The position numbers were made by a program, and so were the translations under genes. Below are positions 1-11,935 of a stretch of DNA of 64,000 nucleotides, piece by piece. The stretch is taken from positions 4,989,010 through 5,053,009 of the forward strand of contig CM032816.1 in the NCBI GenBank assembly GCA_019155185.1, given 5' to 3'. The first letter of the stretch is position 1. The number at the start of each line of letters is the position of its first letter. The notes under the pieces were generated by a model. The model ran no database searches and had not been told where the DNA came from. It saw nothing but the letters and a program-made list of their open reading frames with translations. This DNA comes from Beaufortia kweichowensis (lineage: Eukaryota > Chordata > Actinopteri > Cypriniformes > Gastromyzontidae).

Positions 1-1939
1 TCTTTTTCATCTTCCTGCCTTTTGTTAACATGTAGAAAGAAAAAGGAGAGAGGCGGAGGGTGAGGAAGACAACGCCGAGGGTGTCTGGGATTGGGCCCGG
101 TCCCTGTTCGCCCAATTAAAGGAATCTCGCGCTCAAAGCCCCAATCTGGCAACATGTGTCCTGACATTTGTCTTGCCGTGTGTTGTGATATACAGCTCCG
201 TGGAGCTAAAGGATAAATTAGTAGCCCGCCCAGCTTCAGAGACCGGTCGGTAAAATCTGATGGGTCGAATTTGTCAAGAATCATGGAGGAGACGGCACGT
301 TACACATCCCGCCGTCATATGGAACCTCAGATAACTAACAGCAGATATATGCGAGTACTTATCTCTGTTTCGCATTGGTTTAAGACTTCTGAAATTGTTT
401 TTGAATGTTCATTGGTTGAGTTTCTTGTTTGGGAACATTGGAAAACTGTACAAATTAAGATAAATCTTAAGTGTCATATAACCAAATACAGATATTATAT
501 TTACAATATAATTTCAATATCAATATATAATTTATAATATAATACAAAATATAATTTAAAATCGTTCTAGTTTTCTAATTTAATGTCCTTAATTTTCATA
601 TTTGAAGGGACATTAGCATATGCAATAAAATATTTCTTGATAAAATATTATGAAAAAATATCTACATTCAATAATATAAATAAAATAATATATAATAATC
701 ATGAAAATTATTTTTAGTTTGGACAACCGTTAAACTAAAGATAATCATGTCATGAGCACATTTTGATTTTGGGGTTGAAAGTTTCCTAATTGACATTTGC
801 ATACTTTTGGGCACAGTGTTATTTGTTGATGGTATTTTGTTTGGCTTTAGGGACTCTGATCCTGGGTCAGCATTAAACTCAATATGAAGTCTTCAGAACC
901 CATTTTACTTTATAATATAGTATATTTTATTCAATTTAGTTCAGAAAAAATGTAAAGTGCACCTTGATTGTATCCATTGGCAAATGGTTGGGTTGTGAAG
1001 AGTGGTCTCTGTATGACAGGTGGTTGGTGGGGGTTTAAAAATAAAAGGCATTGGTGATGTCAACCGAAATGGAAATTCATTTCAGAGGCGGATGAAAAAT
1101 TACAAACTCACATTTGGATGAAAAATTACATAGGCAAACATTTTGGTTCAACCCTAAGTGATGGCAATGGTTGAGGCAATGTTTTTTTTGCTTTCCAGTT
1201 GTCTCTGCATATTACACCTGAATAAAAAAAAACACATTTTAGCATTACATCTGATTTAATTAAAGCTATATATTTTATTTAACCCACATTGACTTTATAT
1301 TAGCCTATTTATGGCCTGAAAGTACTTTGAAAGTCTGTACTAAACCCATGCAGAGATGTTTCCCCTTCTGACACCATGTGACTCCATTCAGTCATTCCCC
1401 GAGATTAATATGAAATAACACACACACATAAACAAACAACATTCTCCTCACCCCACACAAATACATGCACACACCTCGACCTTACCCAGACCCACACACA
1501 CCTCTGGCCTAGTATTTCCAGAGCGTGGTGGAGATAGTAGGCCATCTTACGCACCTTCAGGGATGGTGTGTGTGTCTCTCGCAAGGTGAGTTGCAGCTAG
1601 AGGAGAAGGCAGGCTCGCGGTCAGCAGGGAGCGACTGGGCCGCGGGGAGAGACTCTTAACTTCTGTCAGGTACAAATAACCACGCCATTTTTCACCTCCT
1701 GATTTTGAGAGCCGCAAGTCTCCCCAGTCATTTGAACTCTACACACATCCCATGATTCAATCCTGACTCTGGACACTTTGAAAAGCACGAGTGCAACTGA
1801 TTTGAAAACAGCACAACATGTCTGTTGTGTGATATTCTAATTGTGGCATAACATTGCCAAAACAAAAAATAAACATGCAGGTTTAGTTAAATTGGCGTGG
1901 AGTTCAGGTTGGGAAGATCAATTATGACTTCAAAAGAAT
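1..1939. other. Gene-free stretch, unique sequence
   Basis: No coding exon seen. Bases 1-260 have balanced GC and include a short perfect inverted repeat, AGCTCC-GT-GGAGCT (194-207). From about 480 to 760 the sequence is very AT-rich. A CA-rich tract runs from about 1416 to 1505. A donor-like AAG|GTGAGT occurs near 1583, but the sequence before it has no convincing open frame. Confidence 0.6.
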
Positions 1940-1994
1940 ACAGTAGTAGTCAAAAGTTTGGACAAACTTTACTGAACGTATGTTTCTCGTGATC
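1940..1994. repeat. Interspersed repeat fragment (CAAAAGTTTGGACA type)
   Basis: The segment contains AGTCAAAAGTTTGGACAAAC followed by a TGTTTCTCGTGATCTTAAA-like block. Both resemble the end of a widespread teleost repeat whose terminus reads GTCAAAAGTTTGGACA. It abuts the foldback element that starts at 1995. Only one end is visible, so the class is left open. Confidence 0.45.
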
Positions 1995-2249
1995 TTAAAC
2001 GGATAATTCGCCCGAAAATAAATTCTGACATCTTTTACCTTCATGTTGTTCCAAACCTATAATGTTGTATGTCTCCATAAAGAAGTTTTCACACATCCAC
2101 AGAACCTGGTTCTCTGTAGTAATAAAAAGATGAACAGATTTAAAAAAGACATTTTCTTTCTTTTAGGAACATTTGACCGAACATTTGTTGTTTGTTTGGT
2201 CACATTTCCCACACCCCCATATCTTTCATAATTATAGTATCCTTTTAAA
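1995..2249. mobile_element. TTAA-type foldback element, copy 1
   Basis: The left end reads TTAAACGGATAATTCGCCCG, a diverged form of the family end TTAAAGG-ATA-TTCACCCAAAA. It is followed by the family block TTCATGTTGTTCCAAACCTA. The right end, ATAGTATCCTTTTAAAG near 2232-2249, is the degenerate inverse of the left end. The copy is non-autonomous, with no transposase frame. Seven more copies occur in the window. Confidence 0.6.
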
Positions 2250-3747
2250 GCATTCTAATAAATTATTATTTTTAAAATTATGACAAATAGTCAAAAAAGG
2301 AAAGAAATGTCTTTTAAGTTTTGGCTGATATAATGTATATTACAAAGTGCAATTAAATCTGCATGAATACAATTGATGTATGTCATAACATAGAATTTTC
2401 GTATTATCTTAAGAAAAAATATCATTTTAATAGATTTGTGTCAAATAATATGTCAAATAAACTTTTAATAAAAAAGTACAAATCTGTACATTTAAAAAAA
2501 TATTTTTACCAAATACTGTTAATAATACTGTTGACAAATATGAATGAATCCAACAGTAATACAAAGATTAAATTTCTTTAAACAATGCACATGCATTCGA
2601 AACTTTTATTTTTCTTCCCATTGACACTTTAGTAGTTGGATACCATGTGAAATGATGTAATTGCTGTCATACAGCATTTATTTTTCATTCAAATTGATCT
2701 GAACAGACAAACACAAAAACGTCTGGTTAACTTCAGTTTTTCTGAATTCGTTCAAACAATCCAGTGGTTAATATTCCAGTAGCACCTGCTATTGCGGAGA
2801 ACTTTGATATGATAAGCATCCCAGAGCTGCTAGATGGTGCTGTTTGGTAGCATTGCCCATCTGCACCAGGGAAACTTTTTACATGGACTTATGTAAAGTC
2901 TGATTTTCCCTCATTTGTAAGTGAATGTTATTACTGTAGCATTGATTCAACCTCTCAGCATTATGAGCATGATTTTTAGCTTGAACAATGCAGAAAGCAG
3001 TGAAAGCTTATGACTCGAACAATGTTAGTGAGAAAAAGGCTCTCTTGGTTTGCCCAGGAGAGTTTCTGTTTGTGTGTGTGTGTTTGTCAGTGTCAGACGT
3101 CTGTCTGCCATGCTGCACATCAGTCATTGCTTTGAACTACCACAAACGTGTCACTCCATCTCTTGGTTTGATGTGCGCGTCAGATCAGGATTTTACACAC
3201 AATCGAGCCGCTCTGTGTTCGGGCTCTGCTCGGCACCAGCCGTATCATTTCTCTACTGTGAAAACACAAAATCACATCACGTGTAAATAGAACAAGAGGG
3301 AAAACACACACACAAAGGGAAAAATGTGCTTTTAATGAAACAATATGGCAGTAACAGAGATTTGTTACATTTTAAGGGTGAAATGAAGAAAGATTTTGTG
3401 GTGTAGTCTTTAAATACATACTGTAGTTGGGTTTAAAATTCCAATATCACAGTATTTTATTATGCTGTAGCTTTTGGATGAAATGGCATATATTTATGCA
3501 AGTGTCAACTATAATATTTAATAATAGTGGATATTTACCTTTTATTCATTATAAAAATTAATCTGTCTAATGCAGGGTATGTTACAGACTGAGGTCATCA
3601 CAATTAAGAAATGCACATTTTGACAAAATAAACAATTTTAATTGTTTTTAAGACACAAATTATGATATTTCTTTTCTCTTTTCAAGCACTGTCTAAATTA
3701 TTTATTTTAACCATTCCTTATTCAAAAATGAAATGTCTAAACCTTTG
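2250..3747. other. Gene-free stretch
   Basis: AT-rich (especially 2250-2600), with no exon-like segment and no repeat I can name. A short TG run lies near 3070-3085 and a CA run near 3304-3315. Open frames here are ordinary chance frames with no splice sites or codon bias. Confidence 0.55.
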
Positions 3748-3969
3748 TTAAAGGAATAATTCACCCAAAAAACTATTCTTACATTCTTTCATCTGTCTGA
3801 CTTTCTTTTGCAGAACACAAAAGAAGATATTTTGAATGTTGGTAATCAAACAACATTGACCCCAATTGACTTTCATTGTATGTAGTTTGTAATTCATATT
3901 GTAAGTCAACGACATGAGGGTGAAAAAATGATGACAGAATTTTTATTTTTGGGTGAACTATGCCTTTAT
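3748..3969. mobile_element. TTAA-type foldback element, copy 2
   Basis: The left end TTAAAGGAATAATTCACCC (3748-) and the right end TTTTTGGGTGAACTATGCCTTTA (to about 3968) are near-perfect inverted repeats. Between them lie the family blocks AACACAAAAGAAGATATTTTG and TTGACTTTCATTGTATG, and the subterminal block CATGAGGGTGAAAAAATGATG. About 220 bp, non-coding. One of the best preserved copies in the window and a useful reference for the others. Confidence 0.8.
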
Positions 3970-6900
3970 CATAGAAAAGAAAGCTTGTATTTTTAGTTCT
4001 TTTAAAACACATAATGTAATCATTTTAATTTAACCAACTTGCCTATATGTAGCAGTGAGAACGATGAGATGTTCATTTGTAAAAATATATTTTAAAAGCT
4101 AGGAATAAATTCTGCACGTGCTCCAAAAGAAAAACATTTCTTTTAAAATGACAAGATCATTTGAAACGAGCACGAAAGACTGCATTTGTGTTTTGAGCGA
4201 AAAAACTCACACAAGACTCACAGACATGTGAACAACATTCTTTGATGTTTTGATTTGGCTGTAAACTTTATCTGAAGGGTATCCTGTCTGGGGGCTCGTG
4301 CTGTCCTCTTCTGGTGCTCTCTTGATTTGAAATATTGTCTTACATAATGAAGGAGAAAAATAGAGCGTCTCTGTACTCCTGCGCCGGTGTCAGTTTAATC
4401 AATCATTTTTAAACACAGGCAGGCATGGAGAGTCTCCTGCCCTGCATCCGTCGCATCTTTCCCCTGCTCCAGTCTAGCACGGCGGCAGCAATTCATCATC
4501 ACTCAAAAAAATGAAAGCGCCGGTGTATCAGACTCGTCCTTGCCTCTTCTTGGATTTCAACAGGAGGGTGGGGAATGATGGGAAGGGTGTCGGTGGGCAT
4601 GGCGGTGGGCTATGATCAGTGATGTAAGAAAGGAGAGTTTTCCCTCGGCTCTCTTTTACTTTCTACGCTATTTCTCTTAGTCTTCCTGTCTTTTTGTCTC
4701 CTCTGCTCTACTTTTCTTTCCCGGCAACTTTGCGACATTGAATTTTAAAAGAGAGGGACGCGGAAGGTCATAGGTCACGACGGCTGAAGGTCAAGGGGCT
4801 GGTGAGGAAACCTCATCTTGAGGAAGCGTACGATTTGACTTTTCCCAATGGAGACGGCGTCCCATTAAGCGTTTTCCAATTGTCCGGCACGGACGCTGGA
4901 TTCTCAGAGGGAGAGTTTTGAATGGGCCTTTTCTAAAAGTGCACTCAATTATGATGATTTCAACATATGAATTTTGGCTCCACTGGGATCGTTTAGGGTC
5001 AAAATTACACAGGTGAGAGTGTCAACCACCTTAATTTTCACAGAAACAATACATTTTCGACTACATCTACAAGCTCCCATCAGAATTGTCTGTTTGGAAA
5101 GGCCATAAGGACCAATTACAAACCAAAGCGTGTGTTTCGTACAATTTTGTTTGTTGTTTTAACACAACTGGAGGTGTTCTTGTTCTGTGGTCACACCTGC
5201 TCAGGTCAAAGGCTCACGGCGCACTTGCGCTGGTGCTTCATCTTAAACGCAAACGCACATACGCTGACATTTAAAATCGGCCGGTAGATGTTCCCACATT
5301 ATCCCTGGAGTATCATGCCCCTCTGCTTTTTCTGCAGGGAAATGTCGCCCTGCGGACTAATTATCCACATATAAATGCACAAACATGGCAGGCTGTGATT
5401 CCGCTTCTTTCCATGTTCTCGCTGCTCATCGGACTCTAAACATGTTTATTTTTTGCCGCTAGTAAAGTTCAGATGCCCAATTTGACCTGTTGATTGTGTT
5501 GTTTTGCTTGTTTCATTTGTATTGATGTGTTTTTTTACAAGGTGGCTAATTCATACGATCTCATTTGTACGTTTTAGCAGGATTTGCCTTCTCCCCGTGA
5601 CATCAGGCTTTCTTCTAATAATCATATGTTTTTGCAATAATTCACATTGTACGAATTCATATGAATTAGCCTTGGCAAATATGTTCTTTGCATTTCTGTA
5701 ATATCAGGTTGTAATGTAACAATGCAAACAATGTATGTAACTGTTATTTAAATCACTTATATACACAGAAAACCAGGGTTTGAAATGAACTTTATAGACT
5801 ATCATGTGGCTAGTTGATTAATCATTTATTTTTAGGCCGTTTCTTTTTGCTTGTAATATTTCTTAAATACTGAATACTGAATACTGAAATTTTAGATTTT
5901 AGTATGTTCAATTCAATTTTATGTTCTTTCTTTATGTTCTATGAGGACAGTTTTGTCAAAAAAATGTCACAGCAGAGCAATGTTTGAAGAAATTTTTGCT
6001 GTACAAATTCTGTGGCTACTGAACAATATCAAATGTGGTTTATTGGCACAAACAACTTTATTGATTTGTGAACTGTAATTTGTTATCAATTTTGGTTAAT
6101 TTAGTGGGACATTTGTTGACTGAGCATTGCTTTTTGTGTAACTGTATCAGGCCTGGCATTAGAAGAAACATGTCTAATACGGTCTGGTCCTCTTGCGTAT
6201 GTAAAGAATAGACAGCAAGGCAGTTCACTATGATTAGCCACAGAGACTTGGCATTTATCAAATCCTGCTTGGGTTCAAGCAATAGCTGTTGCATTAAAGT
6301 GAAGCAACATTTGTAGTTCTCTATCCCCTAGACTCTCCTCATTATGATCTCATGCACGAATCACTCGAAAACATACGCTTTTCCACATTTGATTCACATT
6401 AGTTTACGCTTCATGTTCGAATGCTGGTCCTCTTGCGTGGTCAGCTAGCATCACCAGAAAGACCACACTGGTTGACCAGCTCAACCATCTCTTTTTTCAC
6501 TCATTATATGCATTACTATGTCGGTCCAACAGCTAACGCTAAGCATTACAAAACAGACTGGCCAGCATGGGTCAGGAAGGGGATTATATGTCTTCTTCAT
6601 TTTTTTGTAGTTAATTCACTTTTACAGACCACAGGCATCTTAAATGCTCTTCTGTTACCAGCCTTCTACTTCAGTTTATAGTAAAGCCCGTCAGGTTCTC
6701 AAGGCCTTGCCATTTACTGGCGTATGGAGACCAGCGGATACATAAAGCAGCAGGACACAAGCTAGCTGTTTTTGGAGAATTACACATGTTTGTTGCAGAA
6801 AATGGCTGAGTGTGTAATATAGTAAATGAAACCTTACGTTACCCATGCTTCTTCTGAATCTCTCCCTGGACTGTTTGGTTTCATGTAAAACTCCACAAAA

Positions 6901-9743
6901 GAGAGATGATGGAGAAGAATTCAAAGTCATATTTCCTCATTATTTTGTTTACGTACTGAGGATGGGACCAAATGTTTGGAAGTATGTGTAAACTTTGTTC
7001 CCAAAGGAAGGTGAAGAATTGCACAAGGAAAAAATGACACAATAAACAGTTCTTGAATTGATCTGTAATATAATCCAGGTTTCTTTCGGAAATGGTTTCG
7101 GATGTTGATGTCTCCAAACCCGTAATAAAGTAGTTCACATTAACAATTTCTAAGAGTGCATGTGAATGTCTTTTCATTTATTGATTAATACCAATGACTT
7201 ACTTTAAAGCCAACATAAAATCCAATTTAAACCATACGTTTCTGCATTCATTTTTGTTTAAAAGCTGTACACATTATGTAAAATAAAATGCTTTCTTCAC
7301 CTATTAAACGACTTTTTTTGCTGACATCATACTGACTCGGTTTTGATAAGTAACAGCAACATTTTACACCTTGATATGTCTTTGATGTATACAAGTCAAA
7401 ATTTCTTGTCCAAATTTTTTCTTCCCGTTTCACTAAAATATGTCAAAATAAGGAAATATAATGGGTTGTGAATATTGTATTATTTTTGTAGCACAATTAA
7501 AATCATAGAAATCTCCAAATCTCCAGTTATAGATATGCAAACATAGCATAGCTAGCTCTTTATAAATATTTATTTTGGACTACTGCGAATGTGGAACAGG
7601 TATGAACATGAAAAAGAGTTTTATTGTGTAACAACAGCTGTGTATTTTGTCATGACCTGAACCCTTTGAACAACACTAAACAATCCCATCAGCATTTATA
7701 CAGTACGTCACAGTGAACTAACATTACAATGTCTAATTTATATGCCCCTCATTAACAAGAAATCAGTGATCTAATGAAGATGTTTAATATGTTCAGAAGA
7801 CTACAGAAAGGGGATGTGACTAAGAGATAAGAGAGAACTCGATTTCATACGCTTCTCAATACAACAGCGTGTGAGAATCCATGAAAATTACATTTCTAAA
7901 TTCGCAAGATTTATGAGAGAGCCGCAATTACAGCAAAATCAATACGCATTGTAAGGTAATGAAAATGCTCTTTTGAAAATAAAAGCCATAGGTGCTGATT
8001 ATCTCCCCAAATGGAGGAAAAACATCTAACCACAAAAAATGAATAAGTAACAGGAAAATGGATCTATAATGACCACGCAGACAGACGCTTTTGGTGTTTT
8101 TAGCCAATGTAAATGTAATTGTGTTGTTTTGTCAATGTTCCGAAACACAGCGCTTTTCACCGCTCCTAATTCAGTAAAGACCATGCGAGGTGGAAACCAA
8201 TGTGACCGGGCCAATGCCGTAATTTAGGACCAATTATCCAGGTGAGGGAAGTGCGGTTTGGAGAGCTCCCAAATTACACAAGCTTACAAGGTGACGGTGG
8301 TGGTCGTGAAACCATGTTTTGGTTTATTTGACAGTCACTGGCTTCTATATTAAGTACATTTTAAGAGCACTATTAGAACGTTGTGAAACACGATAGCAAC
8401 ACTGGACACTGGAGAAAATAGATGGTATAAACAAAACATTACTTAATCAAAATTAATTATACATAATGTCCTCCTGAAAAAGCCCCAAAACTACACGTTT
8501 CAGAAGGAACCGGAACATTTTTCCGGCAGGACATTACTTATTGGGTCGTGGCAATGACCTTTCAGCTACTGTTCAGCTTCAACAACTACTTTACTTTATT
8601 AAATATCATAAGAATAACTTTATTCAATTTGAGTTTACAGTTACTCCAAATATTCAACCTGCACACAAAAAAACAGCACAGATTAATCTTCTGTCGATGC
8701 TGAACCATCATCTTCAAAATGAGGAGGAATGAGAGGCATTATTTGCCTGACAGGCTTGTTATGAAGACTAAACGAGAAAACATGTAGTCAATCATATCAA
8801 GAAACACTCAGACACCAAAAATGCTTTTAAATCAAGGGACCTGCAAGGCCAAGCAGACTGTGTAAGGGATGATTTCACAGAAAAATAAGCAAACATTAGA
8901 TAACTGCGGTAACTAATAGTAGAGAAAATATATCGATAAAACTGAGATGACAGCTACAAAACACAATCCTTTGGGTGAACAAATTCAAAATGATTTGTTG
9001 ATTAAAGCGTAGACTTTATTTTCAAATAACACATGACTGGACATTACAGATAAGCAACACCAGGTGACAAAATAAAATGAAATAACAGCCACTTTGTCAT
9101 CACTTGTCGTTGGCAGATCAATAAAGAAAATAGAAGTCAATAAATGCACACAAAATACTACAGGTTTAAATTAAAGGGAAAAAAGCGTGCAGGAAACAAC
9201 AGTGTGTTTTTGTTTTGATACTATTGTCAGTTTATAAATATTCCACTGTATGGAACATTAAGCATTAATCAATTCATTAAATATAAGGTATGAATGTCTT
9301 CTCATTATATAACAAAAAACAATGCCATTTTTGGCATAAATACACTTTTTAAGCAAAGTTTTACAGATTTTAAGTTATGAAACAACTGACATATTGTTCG
9401 ACATAAATGCAAAATGTGCTTTCTATTTGTCAAAAATTGTGGGACTCACTTTTGTGTGGGACTTCATAAGAATTGATACAGCCATTAAAAAACACAATAA
9501 AACCAGCTGGTGAAGAGACTTGAAACACTTGCAGATGTCCTTTGGTTTGATATTTTCGAACAGAAATGAAATTAAACCTTTTTATGTATACTTGGGGCTA
9601 CTGCATATATTTCTAAATATACAATTATACATTGTTTGGCTAAGGGCTGTCCTTTACATTTACAATGTTTTTATATAAGTATTATTCCTTAAGTAACATT
9701 TCTTTTCAGTTATTTTGCAAGCATATCTAAATAAAGGTTATTC
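3970..9743. other. Gene-free stretch
   Basis: No supported exon in almost 6 kb. GC-balanced islands at about 4260-4900 and 5080-5420 contrast with AT-rich flanks and could be conserved regulatory DNA. A 29-codon ORF with a good Kozak start sits at 4425-4514 (see findings). The segment 6430-6560 has ACCAGC/TGACCAGC-type words typical of some fish repeats, too weak to call. The rest shows nothing. Confidence 0.5.
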
Positions 9744-10410
9744 TGCATGTCAAAGTCACCTAAAAGTAAAACTATATCTTCATTTACTCACCCTTGTGCC
9801 TTTGCACATTCGCCCAGTGCGAAACACTGTCAATCCCACAATCCACCATGAGAGCGTGACGCTTTAAAAATATGAATTGAAAATGCTGTCGACTGGCACA
9901 TTTTGAGTGAAAGTAAGCAAACATTTTTGTTAATTTGCCACCTTAACTTGGTGTTTGGGACAGTGCTCTTTGAATGTTACTGAATACTTTTAATGTTTTA
10001 GTGTTTGAATATTACTAAATACTTTAAATATAACTACTGTTCTGGGTTTAGGATGGGAAATAGTTTAAATCCGAGTTATCTGGAAGCATCATGAGATTCA
10101 TGAGAAGCAATAAAACAATGGAACGCTACCTCTGACGTCACAACTTCGGACCCGTTTTAAAGCGCCAGATTTAAATGTGCGCATGCGCCGGTCATGTTTG
10201 ATCGTCAAGGGAACACCTAGCAAAACGCAATTGTGGGTTTTTTTTTGTTCTGTTTACCACACAAACAAGGAATATATTGAGTTATATGGATTACATTTCT
10301 GGCATCGTTTTTGACACAAGCTTGACACTCTATGCTATCCTTAGACATTTTAAAGGTGAGTAAATATTTACATACTTTTTAAAACGTAATAATTTACCGT
10401 ATGATTTATT
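9744..10410. mobile_element. Long compound member of the TTAA-type foldback family, copy 3
   Basis: The left side aligns with the family end (CACCTAAAAGTAAAACTATA, then ATTTACTCACC at 9782-9792). The right side has the exact inverse, GGTGAGTAAAT (10355-10365). The roughly 560 bp between them is not the usual family interior. It includes a block (about 9970-10095) found again at 26300-26485, and a promoter-like block at 10133-10188. The outer TTAA ends are degraded. It could be a longer subfamily or a copy that acquired other DNA. Confidence 0.5.
10133..10188 (+). promoter_or_regulatory. CRE plus NRF1-type site pair
   Basis: A perfect cAMP-response element, TGACGTCA, lies at 10133-10140. A TGCGCATGCGC palindrome at 10178-10188 fits the NRF1 consensus. 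Both are motifs of CpG-type promoters. They sit about 1.6 kb upstream of the coding exon at 11782, inside the compound foldback element. About 100 bp downstream, an ATG frame (10286-10355, 23 codons) ends exactly at AAAG|GTGAGT. Whether this promotes transcription is inference; the sites could simply be element sequence. Confidence 0.3.
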
Positions 10411-10929
10411 ATTGCAATCTGTCGTTTTTGACCTCTCAGCATAACTAAAGCGTTTCGCTACACTCAAGCGATGAACTTGACCCGTTCAGCGCTCGTGATA
10501 TCAGAGTTACAAGACCATGCCAAAGTCCACGTGCTGTGTGTGAGGGGGCGTGGCTTTCAGTAGCTCAGATCACATGCAGTAGGCATGCTGTTCAACGCCT
10601 TGGGGAGAACCCGCAAATGCAGTGACACATCAAACGACACGTTTAATTGATTATGGTACCTCAGGTTTGGCATTATTTCGTATTAAAATACGCCCCAAAC
10701 ATGCTTTTATAAAAGTTTGCTTTCCCCGAGGCGCATGCTGTTGAGGCTTTGATCCATCACAGCAGAGTTCAGACCAACTCAATCTACTGTGAGAAATGTG
10801 ACGCATTCTCACACTGATTAAGAAGTATAATTAGACCAAAAACAAACAGGCTATGTTATGTCAGTGAATGCAAACATTGCGTTTCATACGATTAAAGATG
10901 AATCTTACACAATAGCTTCTCAGACTTTA

Positions 10930-10962
10930 CTGTACAAGGGTGATTAAAACACCCTTGTACAG
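10930..10962. repeat. Perfect 13-bp inverted repeat (stem-loop)
   Basis: CTGTACAAGGGTG (10930-10942), a 7-base ATTAAAA loop, then CACCCTTGTACAG (10950-10962). All 13 pairs match, with no extension on either side. It could be a transposon-end scar, a chance palindrome or a structured element. It is too short for a typical microRNA precursor. Confidence 0.85.
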
Positions 10963-11412
10963 GGTATATTTTGTGTTTGGGTCGTCAATAATTTACGCCA
11001 TTTGATCTTTATTATATTTTTGTCTTTATTATAAGCAATTGTGAGGCATGAGGCAAGTAAAACAATAAATAACACCTTGTAGGTAAATATTATCGTAATA
11101 AAAAGCAATGTGTAAATGTTACGTGATAGGAAATGTAAAACTGAAAAGATAATAAATAATAAAAATAGTAAAGTGCTTTGCTCATTAATTCTACTCGAAA
11201 TTTTAAGTTTAATTAAACGAAATGATTATTATGGGTGTCAAATATTAGAATTTCGGTTATTATGCATGCAGATATATTGGAAATATTAAATAGCCTATTG
11301 AAAACTGGAAAGTGAGTTTTTGTCTACGCTTACAAGCTTTTAAGTTAATATGTGCAGGGACTGTAAATATGTGCTTTCGTATCCCGTGAGAACTTAGTAA
11401 TCGGCAACAGTC

Positions 11413-11432
11413 TATATATATATATATATATA
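11413..11432. repeat. (TA)10 microsatellite
   Basis: Ten perfect TA units followed directly by a T tract (11433-11441). It lies about 350 bp upstream of the coding exon start. Confidence 0.9.
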
Positions 11433-11441
11433 TTTTTTTTT

Positions 11442-11781
11442 CATGTTGTAATGCATAATATGTGCGGCTGTATCACTGAAACATAGGCAATGACATAAAA
11501 AGTGTCGGTGTTAACGCGCTGGGTCTCTTGTAGCCAGTGCACACACATCCATTCATCGGCTATTGACAGTCTCTCCCTGTTCAGCTGTTTGACTGGAGCT
11601 CTCACTAGCGCTGCCAGTGGACAATCAAACGTACACACCCACCTCTGTCTACACTCGTCTTTTCAACATTTCTTACTTCTGCTACAAAATACATAGCTTC
11701 ATCAAATCTCTCAGCTCTAAACCTCATCCCGGCGCATCGTGATACACCAGCAATAGCTCAAAAAGCATCTTAAAATACAAC
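11442..11781 (+). promoter_or_regulatory. Probable proximal promoter / 5' untranslated region of the 11782 exon
   Basis: GC content rises clearly from about 11500 towards the start codon, as expected of a promoter-proximal and 5' leader region. No TATA box is placed at a sensible distance, and I cannot fix a transcription start. The base context of the ATG (A at -3, G at +4) shows the leader ends in a strong Kozak site. Any boundary inside this segment is a guess. Confidence 0.3.
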
Positions 11782-11935
11782 ATGGAGTCCCCTCCAGATC
11801 CAGCGAGCGACCCGGGCAACGGCGTCTCAGAGCCGGTTACCCCGGTCAGGGAAACCCCGGTAAACCTGGAGACCCTCCGCAAAGCTGAGCACCAAGCCCC
11901 GGTGCGCAGGCAGAGCTGCTCTAGTACCAATAGAG
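11782..11935 (+). CDS. First coding exon of an unrecognised gene (partial)
   Basis: The start ATG has a strong Kozak context (ACAACATGG). Fifty-one codons follow, plus one extra base, up to a consensus donor AGAG|GTAAGAG at 11935/11936 (phase 1). The peptide begins MESPPDPASDPG and is rich in Pro, Ser, Glu and Thr. Basic residues increase towards the end, including an RRQS motif (residues 42-45) that fits a PKA- or 14-3-3-type phosphosite. It looks like a disordered N-terminus of an intracellular regulatory protein; there is no signal peptide or membrane segment. Codon choice (GAG, CCG, CTG, GTA/ACC mix) is clearly richer in GC than the downstream intron. Read-through past the donor reaches a stop at 12133-12135 but loses this composition. 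The next exon is not certain; 32834 is phase-compatible but weak. I do not recognise the family and assign no function. Confidence 0.6.

Larger units (their letters stand above)
10411..11439. other. Gene-free upstream stretch
   Basis: Upstream of the coding exon. Bases 10440-10760 have balanced GC. The interval also holds the perfect hairpin at 10930-10962, AT-rich sequence from 10970 to 11400, and a (TA)10 run with a T tract at 11413-11441. No exon-like segment was found. Confidence 0.5.

Noticed and set aside
1559..1582. Micro-exon between a CTTCAG acceptor-like site and AAG|GTGAGT
   Set aside because: Only about 24 bases, mostly TG/TC simple sequence; splice-like motifs here are likely chance.
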